Source of the DNA: Meconema thalassinum
Lineage: Eukaryota; Arthropoda; Insecta; Orthoptera; Tettigoniidae
Direction: 5' to 3'
DNA length: 64,000 bases
Assembly (NCBI GenBank): GCA_946902985.2
Contig: OX336393.1
Location: 364,108,779-364,172,778 of the forward strand
Shown here: piece after piece, positions 23,177 to 34,025 of the stretch
Position numbering within the stretch: position 1 is the stretch's first letter
Layout: each line of letters opens with the position of its first letter
Position numbers and translations under genes: made by a program
The notes under the pieces: model-generated
Told to the model about the DNA's origin: nothing
What the model saw: the letters and a program-made list of their open reading frames with translations, nothing else
Database searches by the model: none

Positions 23177-23514
23177 GAAGCCTCCGTGGCTTAGGTGGCA
23201 GCACGCCGGCCTCTCACCGCTGGTTCCGTGGTTCAAATCCCGGTCACTCCAAGTGAGATCTGTGCTGGACAAAACTGAGGCAGACAGGTTTTTCTCCGGG
23301 TACTCCGGTTTTCCCTGTCAAAATTTCATTCCAGCAACACTCTCCACTATCATTTCATTTCATCTGTCATTCATTTAATCATTGCTCCAGAGGAGTGCGT
23401 CAGGCCTCGGCAGCCGGCACAGTCCATATCCTCTCCGCTAGATGGGGGCTTCATTCATTCCATTCCTGACCCGGTCGGAGACTGGAAGCAGACTGTGGAT
23501 TTTCATTTTCAAGT
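23177..23514 (+). mobile_element. SINE-B, full length
   Basis: It matches 4214-4547 throughout. The perfect flanking duplication GACTGCAATT (23167-23176 and 23515-23524) fixes its ends. Confidence 0.92.
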
Positions 23515-23524
23515 GACTGCAATT

Positions 23525-23630
23525 CCCGTCTCTTGAACACAGTTCTCAATTGTCATCCTTACTCTGGCACACACTCTCTTGGATTGTGTGGACCTGGCCG
23601 ATCTGCGAAGAACCCTCAAAACTGCCTAAC
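23525..23630 (+). pseudogene. LINE ORF2 C-terminal fragment
   Basis: One frame reads AHTLLDCVDLADLRRTLKTA and then stops. This is the H-x-L-x-x-C and ADLR pattern near the end of many insect LINE polyproteins. It is followed by the 3' UTR-like minisatellite and LINE tail. Confidence 0.6.
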
Positions 23631-23943
23631 ACCCTCTCCCTTGTTCCACGGAACCCCAGTTGACTCCGGCATTGCTTCCACTTACTTGTGCCGGCCTCCT
23701 CACCGTCTTCTTTCCTGTCGACCTCTCTTGGTCAACTCTTGTTCTCTTCCGACCCCGACGATATTAGGGTATCCGAGGCCTAGGGAGTATCTTCCTTTCC
23801 CGCCTTAATTGGCCCTTCTCTAATGTTTCCTGATCCCTCATTTTTCTAGTCATCAGCCTTCTTTTCCTTTTCATTATATTTCCTTTTCTCTTTAAGATTC
23901 CCGGCCTGATTTTCTGAATCGGCTCCCCGTGTCTCTAAATTAC

Positions 23944-24432
23944 ATTTTGTGAGCATTTTGAATCTCAACCATTTTGTAAGTATTTTCAATCTGCATTGCA
24001 TTTTGTAAGTATTTTCGATCGAAACTCCATTTTGTAAGAATTTTCAATCTCAAATGCATTTTGTTAGTACAGTAGTTTGAATCGTGGGCTTCCACATATT
24101 GTGTTTATTTTGTATCTACCAATCATTGTGTAAGCATTTTCAATTTCAATTGCATTTTGTAAGTATATTGAATTCCAATTGCACTTTGTGAGTATTTTGA
24201 ATCTGAACCGGCCTTTTTCAATCTAACATGCATTGTGTATTTTCAATTTCAATTGCATTTTGTAAGTACTGTATTTCGAATATACTTTGCATTTTGTAAG
24301 TATTTTGAACCTAAAGTACATTGAGTGCGTATTTTTCCATCTAAATTACCTTTTGTAAGTATTTTTACTCTACATTTTGTGAGTTGTTTTAATCTGAGTT
24401 CCATTTTGTAAGTATTTTCAGTCCAGCTAAAT
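23944..24432 (+). repeat. Degenerate 29-bp minisatellite, about 15 units
   Basis: The consensus unit is CATTTTGTAAGTATTTTCAA followed by TCTnAAnTG. Unit starts occur near 23948, 23970, 23999, 24029, 24057, 24125, 24153, 24181, 24257, 24290, 24348, 24373 and 24402. It lies in the 3' UTR of the LINE fragment. The 77-residue minus frame across it is repeat-derived. Confidence 0.85.
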
Positions 24433-24484
24433 TTTCGTTCTGGTTTCCATATCATTGTCATTTTCGCTATCACCCAGACCATTA

Positions 24485-24540
24485 AGGGCCAATAACCTAG
24501 ATGTTAGGCCCCTTAAAACAACAATTATAGTCATCATCTC
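24485..24540 (+). mobile_element. LINE 3' terminus, conserved tail
   Basis: GGGCCAATAACCTAGATGTT, then AGGCCCCTTAAAACAACA and a degraded CATCAT tail, is a 3' end shared by many insect LINEs. A second copy is at 24856-24924 and a diverged one at about 45030-45090. Confidence 0.75.
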
Positions 24541-24855
24541 CCCTGTTATAAGTGATGACGGGCTGTCAGTAGACCTCGTCACTCGGTTCATGAGGGAGAG
24601 TGGTTATTTCTTGAAATTTTAATATTTTAAGACTATTAGTTTAGTTGTAATCTGATTTTATGCTTTTATTGTGTACATATGTATTTTAATCGTTCAAAAT
24701 GCCTTATTTGTTTTATTTTTTATCATCCTTATGTTTTAGGTTACTTCTTTTATTCAAATAAGGCATAGTTGATCGGGCCCATTGTCTATTTTATATAAAC
24801 CTTTTTCCACTAATTCATCCCTGGCAGTGAGTTGTTTTTAACTTGATCATTTATT
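24541..24855. other. AT-rich stretch between two LINE tails
   Basis: There is no gene. It is probably the 3' UTR of the second LINE end. Confidence 0.45.
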
Positions 24856-24924
24856 AGGGGCCAATAACCTAGACGTTAGGCCCTATAAAACAACAATTGT
24901 CATCATCATCATCATCATCATCAT
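24856..24924 (+). mobile_element. LINE 3' terminus with (CATCAT)n tail
   Basis: GGGGCCAATAACCTAGACGT is followed by TAGGCCCTATAAAACAACA and a clean CAT run. Confidence 0.78.
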
Positions 24925-25034
24925 GATGACTTGCCAACATAATGCAATAGTGAGATTTCTATAAAATAGCAAGAAAAATATATCATTTTAGTTGGGAGTC
25001 TTAGTGTAGTGAAACACCAATTTTGGTGATTGTA

Positions 25035-25305
25035 AGCAACAAAGCCTTGCTAGTGGTTTAGTGTCCTTTGCGCAATAAGGTACAAATTCATGGTACCAGA
25101 CTTGGAAGGCGACTGGGTTTGAACCCCATCATCGGTTGTCCTTGATATGGTTTTCAGTGGTTTTTCATTTTGCCCTACGGTACCTTCCTGACACTTCCTT
25201 CAAATTCCTTGTCCAGTTATATTTATCTTCATTCAGTTTTAATGAGGTTGGTGCAAGGGAAAACATCAGTCAGTAAAACATTTTGCCATTAGCAAATCTC
25301 ATCTC
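25035..25305 (+). mobile_element. SINE-F-like, diverged
   Basis: It has a tRNA-like B box (GGGTTTGAACCCCATC) and the SINE-F core CTTGATATGGTTTTCAGTGG. The ends are uncertain. Confidence 0.6.
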
Positions 25306-25852
25306 ACATCATTCCTCACTCCTCAAAAATAAGAATAATAAAGGGCAATATCAAGTGGGAGGGCAGTTCTCCTAATGCACTATTCTGATTTTTAATAGAT
25401 AAGGAACTTTGTTGATCATAAGACGAACTCCCGGTAGTTATCGATGGTATTTGCGAACCCTCTTATCCGCGCGCGGCACTCCGTACAATTTGGGTGACGA
25501 CCGTAAAGTGCTGAAGCAGTTCTATTTGAATTACTCGTGGTTCGAATCAAAATAAAGCTCGCCAATCCACTCTGGACCTGAGCGAATGGCTGTTTCACAG
25601 TTGCCAAGAAAGTCTCCAGAATACAAATTCTTCTTCCCCTTCATTCTAGTGTTTCTCCAGCACTCTTCACAACTCCACTCTGTCGACCTTCCACACATAG
25701 GAGCTGTACTCTACCGTACAGTAACGAAACAGATCGCCCCAAGTGGCTTTCTCCCCTTCAGAAGAACTGTTGTTGTTCCTTATTTTTTGTTAGTTAATTT
25801 AAAGATTTTTAATGTTGAAAACCTTTCTCAGCAGACAAAGTAAGGGTAGGGT
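25306..25852. other. Unassigned stretch
   Basis: No element ends or protein similarity are visible. Short frames (63 and 85 residues) lack domain features. Confidence 0.45.
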
Positions 25853-27592
25853 GGCTTCGGTAGCGTAGTTGGTAGCTTCTATGCCCATGATCACGGGTTC
25901 AAACCCGGCCGAAGTCGTCGGATTTGTTAAGAGTGTTAAAATCCCTCAGTTTGCCTTCCTTCGGAGGGGAAATAAAGCCCATGTCATAGATTTATGGCAT
26001 GTAAAACAACCTTCTACTAACTACAATTGTGTGAAGCTAAATTTGTAGGTTAGATTTGATTAACGCTGTATTAAGTTCCAATGTTCGTCGCCAGGGGTAA
26101 GTTGCGGTGGCAAATTCATGGCTAGGTGTCGTTGACGGTAGCATTTGGTAGCAAAAGTAGGAATTACTTGAATTTGATCGTCTGCAGTCCTTACCTGAAT
26201 TACAGATAACTCACACTAATACAACCTCACAATTAACACCGGTTATCCGACAGATTCTACACACACTCATAGTTAGAGCTCTGCGCGGATAAACAAAACG
26301 TTATCCGCATCCGCCCCGCATCCGCACGACTGTTATCCGCATCCGCCCCGCATCCGCATGACTGTTATCCGCATCCGCGTGACTTTTATCCAAATCCGCT
26401 GATATTTTCAATATTATGTTTAATTTATTACATAAAGCATAAAGTGTTAAACCAACACATTTAGACATTTGAGGAGAAAGTCATTCCTGACAATTTGCTT
26501 CATTGCAAGGGACTTCAAGTAGGATGACACTTCTGGTTCCTTGACCTCCGCTTTAGACAAAAAAAAAAAAAAAACTGGCTATACTTTAATGGCTACTTTC
26601 GCACTTCTGCCTCAGTAAGTTTGATGTGCCTGATTTGTGTCCTGAGTATGAATACACTTTTTACAGGTAAAACCTCCTACTATATCGTTCACCTTTTCGT
26701 TTCCATTGAAAACGTAACCAAATGTCTGCCATTTCGTTGACTTGAGCTTTGTTTCACGCGTTATTGAATATTCACCTTGTTTTATTTTAATACATAGTTT
26801 ATCCATGTTGGTGAAATGATGTTCATACTCACGGCCTGTTCACGGTCGCGGTAACATTCACTAAGTGAACTTCTCTTTACGCTTGGAGAAAGGGATTGAC
26901 ATTTGGCCGGAAATTCCAAGTCAGTCATCATCCTTCTGCTTCTTGACCCATCCATGTTCGCACATAGTTGATGTCATAACTCTCCGTTGCAATATCACAG
27001 CCAACGTGCTTCAGTGCCAAGTTGGAAATAAATCTACAGGTAAACCTGGAACCAAATCTTCCAGGATACATTAGACGGCGAAGTAGCTGACTTGAGGAAT
27101 GTTAATGATGTCACTACGATGAACTAACAAGCTTATTGACAGCATTATATCTCGTACGTATAGTAATAATGGCAGTGAGAATTGATGATGATGCGATGTC
27201 AAGACCATCTACTACAAACATACGGTACTTAATAAAATGTAGTTGAAAGCATAATGAATAAAATAATCTTCTCGTGTATACGTGCAATACGTGCCTGAAT
27301 ATTTCGTACGCAATAGGCTATAGAAGTATTCCTCTTTTAAGCATGAATCATTAGATAGGCATATCAAATATGTAATATTATCGTAAGTTTGTATTCTAAA
27401 AACTATCCGCAAATTTACTCGAAACATTTTCCGCAGCGTATCCGCTATCCGCACTGCCATGCAAACTATATCCGCGTGGCGAAAATATTTGCGGATATCC
27501 GGATATCCGCATCCGCGCAGGGCTTTACTCATAGTACATGGAGCTACATGACCGCGTTATCGCAGCTCCTAAACTGAGGAACTAACCAAAGT
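25853..27592 (+). mobile_element. SINE-C interrupted by a hAT element
   Basis: The head (GGTAGCGTAGTTGGTAGC, GGGTTCAAACCCGGCC) and body run to 26273. After the hAT insertion the SINE resumes with ACATGGAGCTACATGACCGC and ends CTAAACTGAGGAACTAACC. Removing the insert and one 8-bp duplication restores the SINE. Confidence 0.88.
26274..27527 (-). mobile_element. Non-autonomous hAT element, copy N1
   Basis: The ends are TAGAGCTCTGCGCGGAT and, reversed, TAAAGCCCTGCGCGGAT, with an 8-bp duplication CTCATAGT (26266-26273 and 27528-27535). The 8-bp duplication and the imperfect ends beginning TA/CAGGG-like fit the hAT superfamily. It contains only about three units of the CCGCATCCGCACGACTG repeat that is amplified in copy N2. 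There is no transposase; it is oriented opposite to N2. Confidence 0.88.
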
Positions 27593-27793
27593 AGGGGTAC
27601 CGATCTTAGCAAATACATAAAATTAAGCAATTTCCTCAATTGAAGGGCTAAAGGGTTTGGGAAGGTTTCGAATTGTGAGTCTTAAGAGAGCTCTATCAAA
27701 GTAAAACACCAAATTTCAAAAATCACTTCTGGCCTGAATGCAGTTCTGGAAGAACAGCCTAAAACCGGTTGTTTCTTTACTCATTTCCTTTTT

Positions 27794-28019
27794 AATAATG
27801 TCAATGGTTTTACGTCCCTTTTAACTACTCTTGCTTTTATAGACGCCGGGATGCCGAAATTTTGCCCAGAAGGGGATCATTAACGTGCCAGTAAATCTAC
27901 TGACATGGCTCCCTCGCATTTGCGCACCCTCAAATGCCAGCTGACTGCGCCAGGATACGAACCTGCACCCTTGGGCTCAGCAAGCGAGAACGTTACAGCT
28001 GAGCGACGCCGCCAGCCGA
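27794..28019 (-). mobile_element. SINE-D with target duplication
   Basis: It is the reverse complement of the 9055-9286 type. The perfect flank ATTTCCTTTTT (27783-27793 and 28020-28030) bounds it. Confidence 0.92.
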
Positions 28020-28194
28020 TTTCCTTTTTTGATCCAAATCCTAGCCAAATTAACTTATTTACACAATTCTTTCTTTAATGTGTTCCTTGATTCAATACCC
28101 CAGACTTTTTTATTTATTTATTTTTTAGATTAATCTTTACACCGTAAATAGTTAGAAGGGCTTGACTGAAACTCTGCATTGGCTCACACTAGCA

Positions 28195-28460
28195 CAAATA
28201 TCTGATCTAATTGACCAGATATGGTTTCCTGGGGAAATCTGAGAAGAAGTGGGTTCGATTCCCACCTCAGCCATCTTCGAAGTGGTTAACGAGCTTAGCT
28301 GATGGTTCTTAACTTAAGGCCACGGCCGCCTCCTTCCCAATCCTCACCTGAAGTACTAATACACACACTAATGCAACTATTACAATATTCCAGGTTATCA
28401 GACAAATTTACACACACACCCAAGCATACAAGGCTGAATGGCCACGATGTCCAAGCCCCT
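28195..28460 (+). mobile_element. SINE-F-like with the shared 3' module
   Basis: The B box GGGTTCGATTCCCACC is followed by CAGCCATC, a GGCCACGGCCGCCTCCTTCC phrase and a 3' module (ACACTAATGCAACTATTACA, then GGTTATCAGACAAATT) shared with SINE-C. Confidence 0.7.
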
Positions 28461-28859
28461 CAAATAAAGCAAAATCAACAACTAGACCCCTATCTTTCTG
28501 CAGTCGTGCACGTCGTTCTAACAATAGCTTGCCTGATTACGCTGACCTGTTATCTTAACCTGTATGAGCTGTCACTGGGCCAGGCTATTTATGCTGTCAC
28601 TGAACACGTTTGAATTCCTGCGGATTCAATTGTGGAGAGGCGACCTCACCATGGGAGAGATATTTGTGGCTGACAGTTCTAAATCACACCATTTATGGGC
28701 TTTCGCTTTTGCTCTGCGTGGCAGATTTCAGTTGAAATCAGTGTCAATTAATAATAATAATGTACTGACTAATTTCAGTAGAACAACAAACTATTCATAC
28801 CTTACTTCCCATGTCTCCTTTATCTACAGTTGACTGGGTGCATGTATGGTTCTCGCCGG
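28461..28859. other. Unassigned stretch
   Basis: Two overlapping short frames (28302-28613 and 28564-28833) have no domain. No element ends are seen. Confidence 0.4.
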
Positions 28860-29013
28860 CTGTTTCCATGGTTACACGATCGAATCCCAGCACAAATGAT
28901 CGGCATTTGAAGGTATTTAATACGAGAGTGCTGTTAGTAGAGCTATTGGCACCTAAAAATTCTGCAAAGTTCCGGCAATCTGGCGTCTCTCAAGTCGCAG
29001 TAAATAAGAAAAT
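28860..29013 (+). mobile_element. Diverged SINE-D-like fragment
   Basis: GATCGAATCCCAGC resembles a B box. GGCACCTAAAAATTC and TTCCGGCAATCTGGCGTCTC follow the order of the SINE-D body. Confidence 0.45.
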
Positions 29014-30005
29014 TCCTCTCGGCACGACGGAAGGCGGAGGTAGATTTCAACGGGCAAACTTCGGGATAGGCAGAATATGCAGGTTTTCGTAGAAGGATCA
29101 GACCTCATTTATTGCGAGAAAGTATTTCACAATTGGAGCATAATTAACATTATTTTTCGTCTTTCTATGCATATTTTAAACATTTTACTGTCTTATGTGG
29201 ACGGTAACCTTCTCGTCATTTGGGGTCCATTTTTATACTAGTGGTCACACGGTCCTTATGCAAGGTTTCGACACTGATGTGTAACTATCTGATTATCTGC
29301 TACGTCTTCACGCAAAATTTTATCTCCCGCAGAGATTTTGGTTGGTTCCTCAGTTTAGGGTCTGCGACAACGAGACGGTCAATTTTAAGTAGTAGTTCCT
29401 AATTTTGCTAGCAAATACTAGTCAACGACACCTAGCTGTAAACTTAGCTACTAGATGCCACCGCAGCCAGCTACTCGCAAAAAAGTTGGAACTTCCCCTC
29501 CAATGGAAAGCATACTGAGGGGAATATTTTCCATTTTGTACGGTTTTGATATTGTGCCTATTAAGAGAGATATGATTAATGTTTCCCGAAAAACCCACTT
29601 TTTCCACGCCTTTGGTCAATGGTTGGTGGTATCAAAAAACTTTTCAAACATAAATTTTTGGCACTTATCCGACACATATTACGAACTGTGAATGGATTCG
29701 ATATTTCACGTTTTAAGAGAGTTATAGCGATATTACACCTTTTCGAAAAAAGTCCCCCCATTTTCACCCCCATTAACGAACTCGACCGAGATTCTAAGGG
29801 GATACATATTATGTAAAAATTCAAAGTGATTGGTGCAAAATTACGGCAGTTATCATGTCCACAAGAAACTGATATCTATACATACATACATACATTTGAA
29901 CTGACGGTGGTTTTGGGTATGTGAAACGCGAAGATATATCGAAATTTTCTGGAAGTCGAAAGATGGTACCCATTGCAATAGTTAGCTTTCTAATGAAATC
30001 TACCT
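29014..30005 (-). mobile_element. Element X, copy C
   Basis: Read on the minus strand it runs from AGGTAGATTTC (terminus at 30005) to the hairpin tail ending at 29014. Relative to copy B it lacks the stretch from TCTAATAATTACC through the SINE-C head, joined at a short CCCTCAG-type overlap. It lies head-to-head with copy B across a 33-bp spacer. Confidence 0.82.
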
Positions 30006-30038
30006 AATACAGGCAAAACCTACCTAGGTATATATTTT

Positions 30039-31497
30039 AGGTAGATTTCGTTAGAATGCTAACTATTGCAATGGGTACCATGTTTCGACTTCCAGAAAAT
30101 GTCGTCATAGCTTCGCGTTTCACATCCCCCAGACCCCAAAACCACCGTCTGTTCAAAAGTTTATATATAATTTATGTATATATATATATATATATATATA
30201 TAGATCGATATATCAGTTTCTTGTGGACACGATAACTGCCGTAATTTAGCACGAGTCACTTTGCATTCTTTACATAATATGTATCCCTTTAAAATCTTGG
30301 TCGAGTTCGTTAATGGGCACAATCGGTCGAAGGGGGGTGAAAATGGGGGGCTTTTTTTTCTTTTCGAAAAAGTGAAATATTGCTATATCTCTCTTACTAC
30401 ATGAAATATCGAATCCATTCAAAGTTCATACAATGTGTCGGATAAGTGCCAACAAGGCATGTTTAAAAGGTTTTTGATAGCACCAACCATTGAACAAAGG
30501 GGTGGAAAACAGTCTATTTTTCGGGAAACTTTAATCATATCTCTCTTAATAGGCACAATATCAAAACCGTACACAATGGAAAATATTTCTCTAATAATTA
30601 CCTAAAGCTTTTGTCTGGAAGAATTTTTGATATGACCCACCATTACGTCAAGGGATGAGAAAAATGATTTCGGAATTATAAGAAAATGCCAAGTGCCATC
30701 AGAAGTTACCATGACAACGCTTCTAAATTGATCAGGGATGAGCTATCAGAGGTTGCCATGACAACGCCATTGCACGAGATCACAGTTTTCCATCTGACTC
30801 TGTGGGAAGTGGCTTTGGTGTCGTAACTGGTAGCATGCTGAACTTCTACGCCCAAGGTCACGGGTTCAGCGCCGGCCGAAGTCGTAGGATTTTTTAAGAG
30901 CGCTAAAAAAACTCAGCACGCTTTTCTTTGGAGGGGAAGTTCCAACGTTCGTTGCAAGTTGCTGTGGCATCTAGTTGCCAAGTTCTCAGCCAGGTGTCGT
31001 TGACGGTAGTATTTGGTACCAAAATTAGGAACTACTACCTGAAATTGACCGTCTGCAGTCGTAACCTGAATTACAGACTAATACAGTCATCACAATTAAC
31101 ACCGTTTATCAGACAGAAAGTAAACATACCCAATGTACACGGGGTTACATGACCACGTTTTCGCAGCCCCCAAACGGAGGAACCAACATCTCTGCGGGAG
31201 ATAAAATTTTGCGTGGAGAAGTAACAGACTGTTAGATAGTAATAAGGACAGTGTGACCACAAGTATAAAAATGAACCCCAAATGACAAGGAGGTTACCAT
31301 CCCCATAAGACAATAAAATGTTAAAAAATATGCATAGAAAGACGAAAAAAAAGTTAATTAACCTCCAATTGAAACATACTTTCTCGCAATAAATGAGGTC
31401 TGATCCTTCTACTAAAACCTGCATATTTTGCCTATTATAACCTATCCCCTAGTTTTCCCGGTGAAATCTACCTCTGCCTTCCGGCGTGCCAAGAGGA
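30039..31497 (+). mobile_element. Element X, copy B
   Basis: It starts AGGTAGATTTC after a T run (TATTTT) and ends GAAATCTACCTCTGCC plus the hairpin tail GGCGTGCC, AAGAGGA, before a long T run. It contains the (TA)n run, conserved prose-like AT-rich sequence and a SINE-C variant (about 30799-31191). No coding. Confidence 0.82.
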
Positions 31498-32246
31498 TTT
31501 TTTTTTCTTTTGCTTCGGTCATCTACGGACCACGCTATTTCAACTGCTTTCCCTCGGTCCCCCACATTTGCCCAGTATTCCCGCATTCTTCTTCGGAAAG
31601 CTTCCTTCCGTTCTTCGGTCCACATGTTGCCCGTTTTCATTTTGGGATTTGGCTGAAAATTCTTTACTTCCCCAAGATTCTTCTTCACAGGATCACGTTC
31701 CAAGATGTCCTCATGTGATATCCCCAGTTCTTGTAGGTGTTTTTCCACCTCTGTAAACCAGATCCCTTTGGTTTTCTTTCCCACAAAGTAGGCACTGATT
31801 CGATTTGACAATCGTCCAGAGCTCATTGGTGTCAAGTGGCCATAGAAAGTGATTCTCATTTTGCGTATGGTGTCCGTTATCTTCTCCACGTGAAGATATA
31901 GTTCATCGATGTGTCATCTTCGCTACTCTCCTGGTTCCTGCAGGTTCGTATCCTGGCGCAGTGAACTGGCATTTGAGGGTGCGCAAATGCGAGGGAACCG
32001 TGTCAGTAGATTTACTGGCACGTTAAAGATCCCCTCCGGAGCAAAATTCCGGCACCCCGGCGTCTCAAAAAGCCAGGGTAGTTAAAAGGGATGTAAAACC
32101 AATAACATTAATTAATCTCCTGGTTCCTTGACCAGGCCCAAGATCTTTCTCATGATCTTCCTCCCTTAGATTTCCAGTTGTTCTGCCAAGTCTGTCTTAC
32201 TCATCGCAAGGCATTCTGATGCATAAAGCACCTCCGGTCGAATGAC
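31498..32246 (-). pseudogene. LINE alpha C-terminal fragment, split by SINE-D
   Basis: The minus frame (31449-31889) reads KMRITFYGHLTPMSSGRLSN and TEERKEAFRRRMREYW, matching the C-terminus of the 1-1981 element. The LINE continues upstream at 32129-32246 after a SINE-D insertion. Confidence 0.8.
31940..32115 (+). mobile_element. SINE-D, 5' truncated
   Basis: It begins at the B box region (GCAGGTTCGTATCCTGGC) with no A box, and is flanked by TCTCCTGGTTCCT (31927-31939 and 32116-32128). The duplication shows that it inserted already truncated. Confidence 0.9.
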
Positions 32247-32255
32247 GATACAGTA

Positions 32256-32453
32256 ATAATGTTATTGGTTTTACGTCCCTTTTAACTACACTGGCTTTTA
32301 GAGACGCCGGGGTGCCGGAATTTTGCCCCGAAGGGGATCTTTAACGTGCCAGTAAATCTACTGACACGGCTCCCTCGCATTTGCGCACCCTCAAATGCCA
32401 GCTGACTGCGCCAGGTTTCGAACCTGCAACCTTGGGCTCAGCAAGCTAATGTT
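32256..32453 (-). mobile_element. SINE-D with target duplication
   Basis: It is flanked by GATACAGTA (32247-32255 and 32454-32462). The head is slightly truncated. Confidence 0.88.
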
Positions 32454-32467
32454 GATACAGTAGAGAG

Positions 32468-32470
<3 letters not shown>

Positions 32471-32504
<34 letters not shown>
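32471..32504. repeat. (TTTA)n microsatellite, LINE tail
   Basis: This clean tetranucleotide run is the tail (TAAA on the minus strand) of the LINE fragment that follows. Confidence 0.9.
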
Positions 32505-32505
<1 letters not shown>

Positions 32506-33265
32506 AGCGTATTTTCTCAATATTGGAAAGCGTTAAGGACTTTGACTCAATTCTTGGCGTTCTTCTTGTTGTGCCAGTATTGTTTCATTCTGTTGGAGAA
32601 TGCCAACTTCCTTTCGTAAGAATATTGAGGTATGTAAAGTGTAGGTTTTGGTGGCTTTGGTTGGACTTCCCAGTTGTTCACTTTGTTACGGAAGGAGTCT
32701 CTGTCTGATGTGTCGTTTATGATAGCGGTTCGCAAGTCTTTTTTTACCTCTTTCATCCAGGGTGTTGTACTTTCGAGTGATGATATGTAATCTAGTATTC
32801 TTTTGGTTAGTCGGGTATTCGGCACAGTCTACTTATGTGCCCGAAGAATTTCAATCGTCTTTTGCAGATGTCGACTTCGATGTTTGAGTATTTTTCAGTT
32901 GTCTTGATTGACTGTAGTCGGTACCCGTCAGTATTTTCCGAATGATTTTTCTTTCTTCTTTCTTGATGTCTTCAAGTTCATATTTCTTATTGAGTGTAAG
33001 TGTTTCGCTTGCGTCGAGACTTGCCGGTTTGATGACAGTGTTGTAATGTCGAAGTTTGGTTTGTCTTGACATGCATTTTTGGTTATAGAGGTTATGGATT
33101 AGTCCGAGTGCTCTCCTGGTTTTCTGGAAACGGTTTTGTTGTGAGATATTTTCGGATCCAGTTGGTTCGATAAATTTTCCCAGATACTTGAAATGTGGGA
33201 CTTTTTGATCGTTCCTTATTTTGTTTGCATGTTGTCGCCTTTGTGACTTGAGTTTTCTCGAATGA
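32505..33265 (-). pseudogene. LINE alpha fragment, second copy
   Basis: Minus frames read KLRHYNTVIKPASLDASETL and, further on, TTPWMKEVKKDLRTAIIND. Both match the thumb and C-terminus of the 1-1981 element. Frames are broken between 32825 and 32851. Confidence 0.82.
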
Positions 33266-33269
33266 TATT

Positions 33270-33765
33270 ATTATTGACGTTTCGGCTAGCTATGGACCAC
33301 GTTAATTCAACTGCTCCTTCCACGAGCACAGTAACGCCTCATGTGTTCACATTGCTGCTGTTTTCTGGCTTCAGTCCACCTCTTATCTGTTGCTAGTTTA
33401 GGCTTTTCCTGGAAACTCTGGTGTTGCTTTAGTTTTATCTTAAGAGGCGTATGCATCTGAATATCGTTATATGTAATTCCAACTTTTTTAAATCCTTTTC
33501 TACCTCTGTGAACCACGCTCCCTTGGTTTACTTACCCAAAAAGTAAGTAAAGATTTTGTTTGACAATTGCATTGGGCTCAGTCTTGTCATCACGTCAGTG
33601 ATTTTGGAAACGTGTGTGTAGTGTTCATGGTTGTGTCTCCGTTTGTAATCACTGTTTTCCTTGACTGGGCCCAAGATTTTCCGTAAGGTAATCCTCTCTT
33701 TGTTTTTCAAGTTTCTCCATAAGACCTTTCCTGTGCATCGTAAGGCACTCTGCAGCATATTACAC
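33270..33765 (-). pseudogene. LINE alpha fragment, third copy
   Basis: Minus frames contain ERITLRKILGPVKENSD and KRWTEARKQQQCEHMRRY, the same protein region again. A (TTA)n run (33767-33799) follows on the other side. Confidence 0.78.
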
Positions 33766-33766
33766 T

Positions 33767-33870
33767 ATTATTATATTATTATTATTATTATTATTATAGG
33801 AGGTCTCATTCCACCCTTTTCTGGATTCTGTGTCTCTTTCTTTCTTTCTTTCTTTCTTCCTTTCTTTCGT
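33767..33870. repeat. (ATT)n and (TTTC)n microsatellites
   Basis: A (TTA)n run at 33767-33799 and a (TTTC)n run at about 33835-33869. Confidence 0.9.
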
Positions 33871-33871
33871 T

Positions 33872-33945
33872 AAATACTTGAATTTTACCCTGAAGGGAAT
33901 CTCTAACGTAGCAGTAAATCTACTAACACGGGTCTGTCATCTGGC
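33872..33945 (-). mobile_element. SINE-D fragment
   Basis: GGGAATCTCTAACG and AGTAAATCTACTAACACGG match the SINE-D body. Confidence 0.6.
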
Positions 33946-34025
33946 AAAATTTAACTAAAGTACATTTTGAAGAAACGGACGCATTAAAATATAACACATA
34001 GAGGAAGAATTACATCTTAACATTA

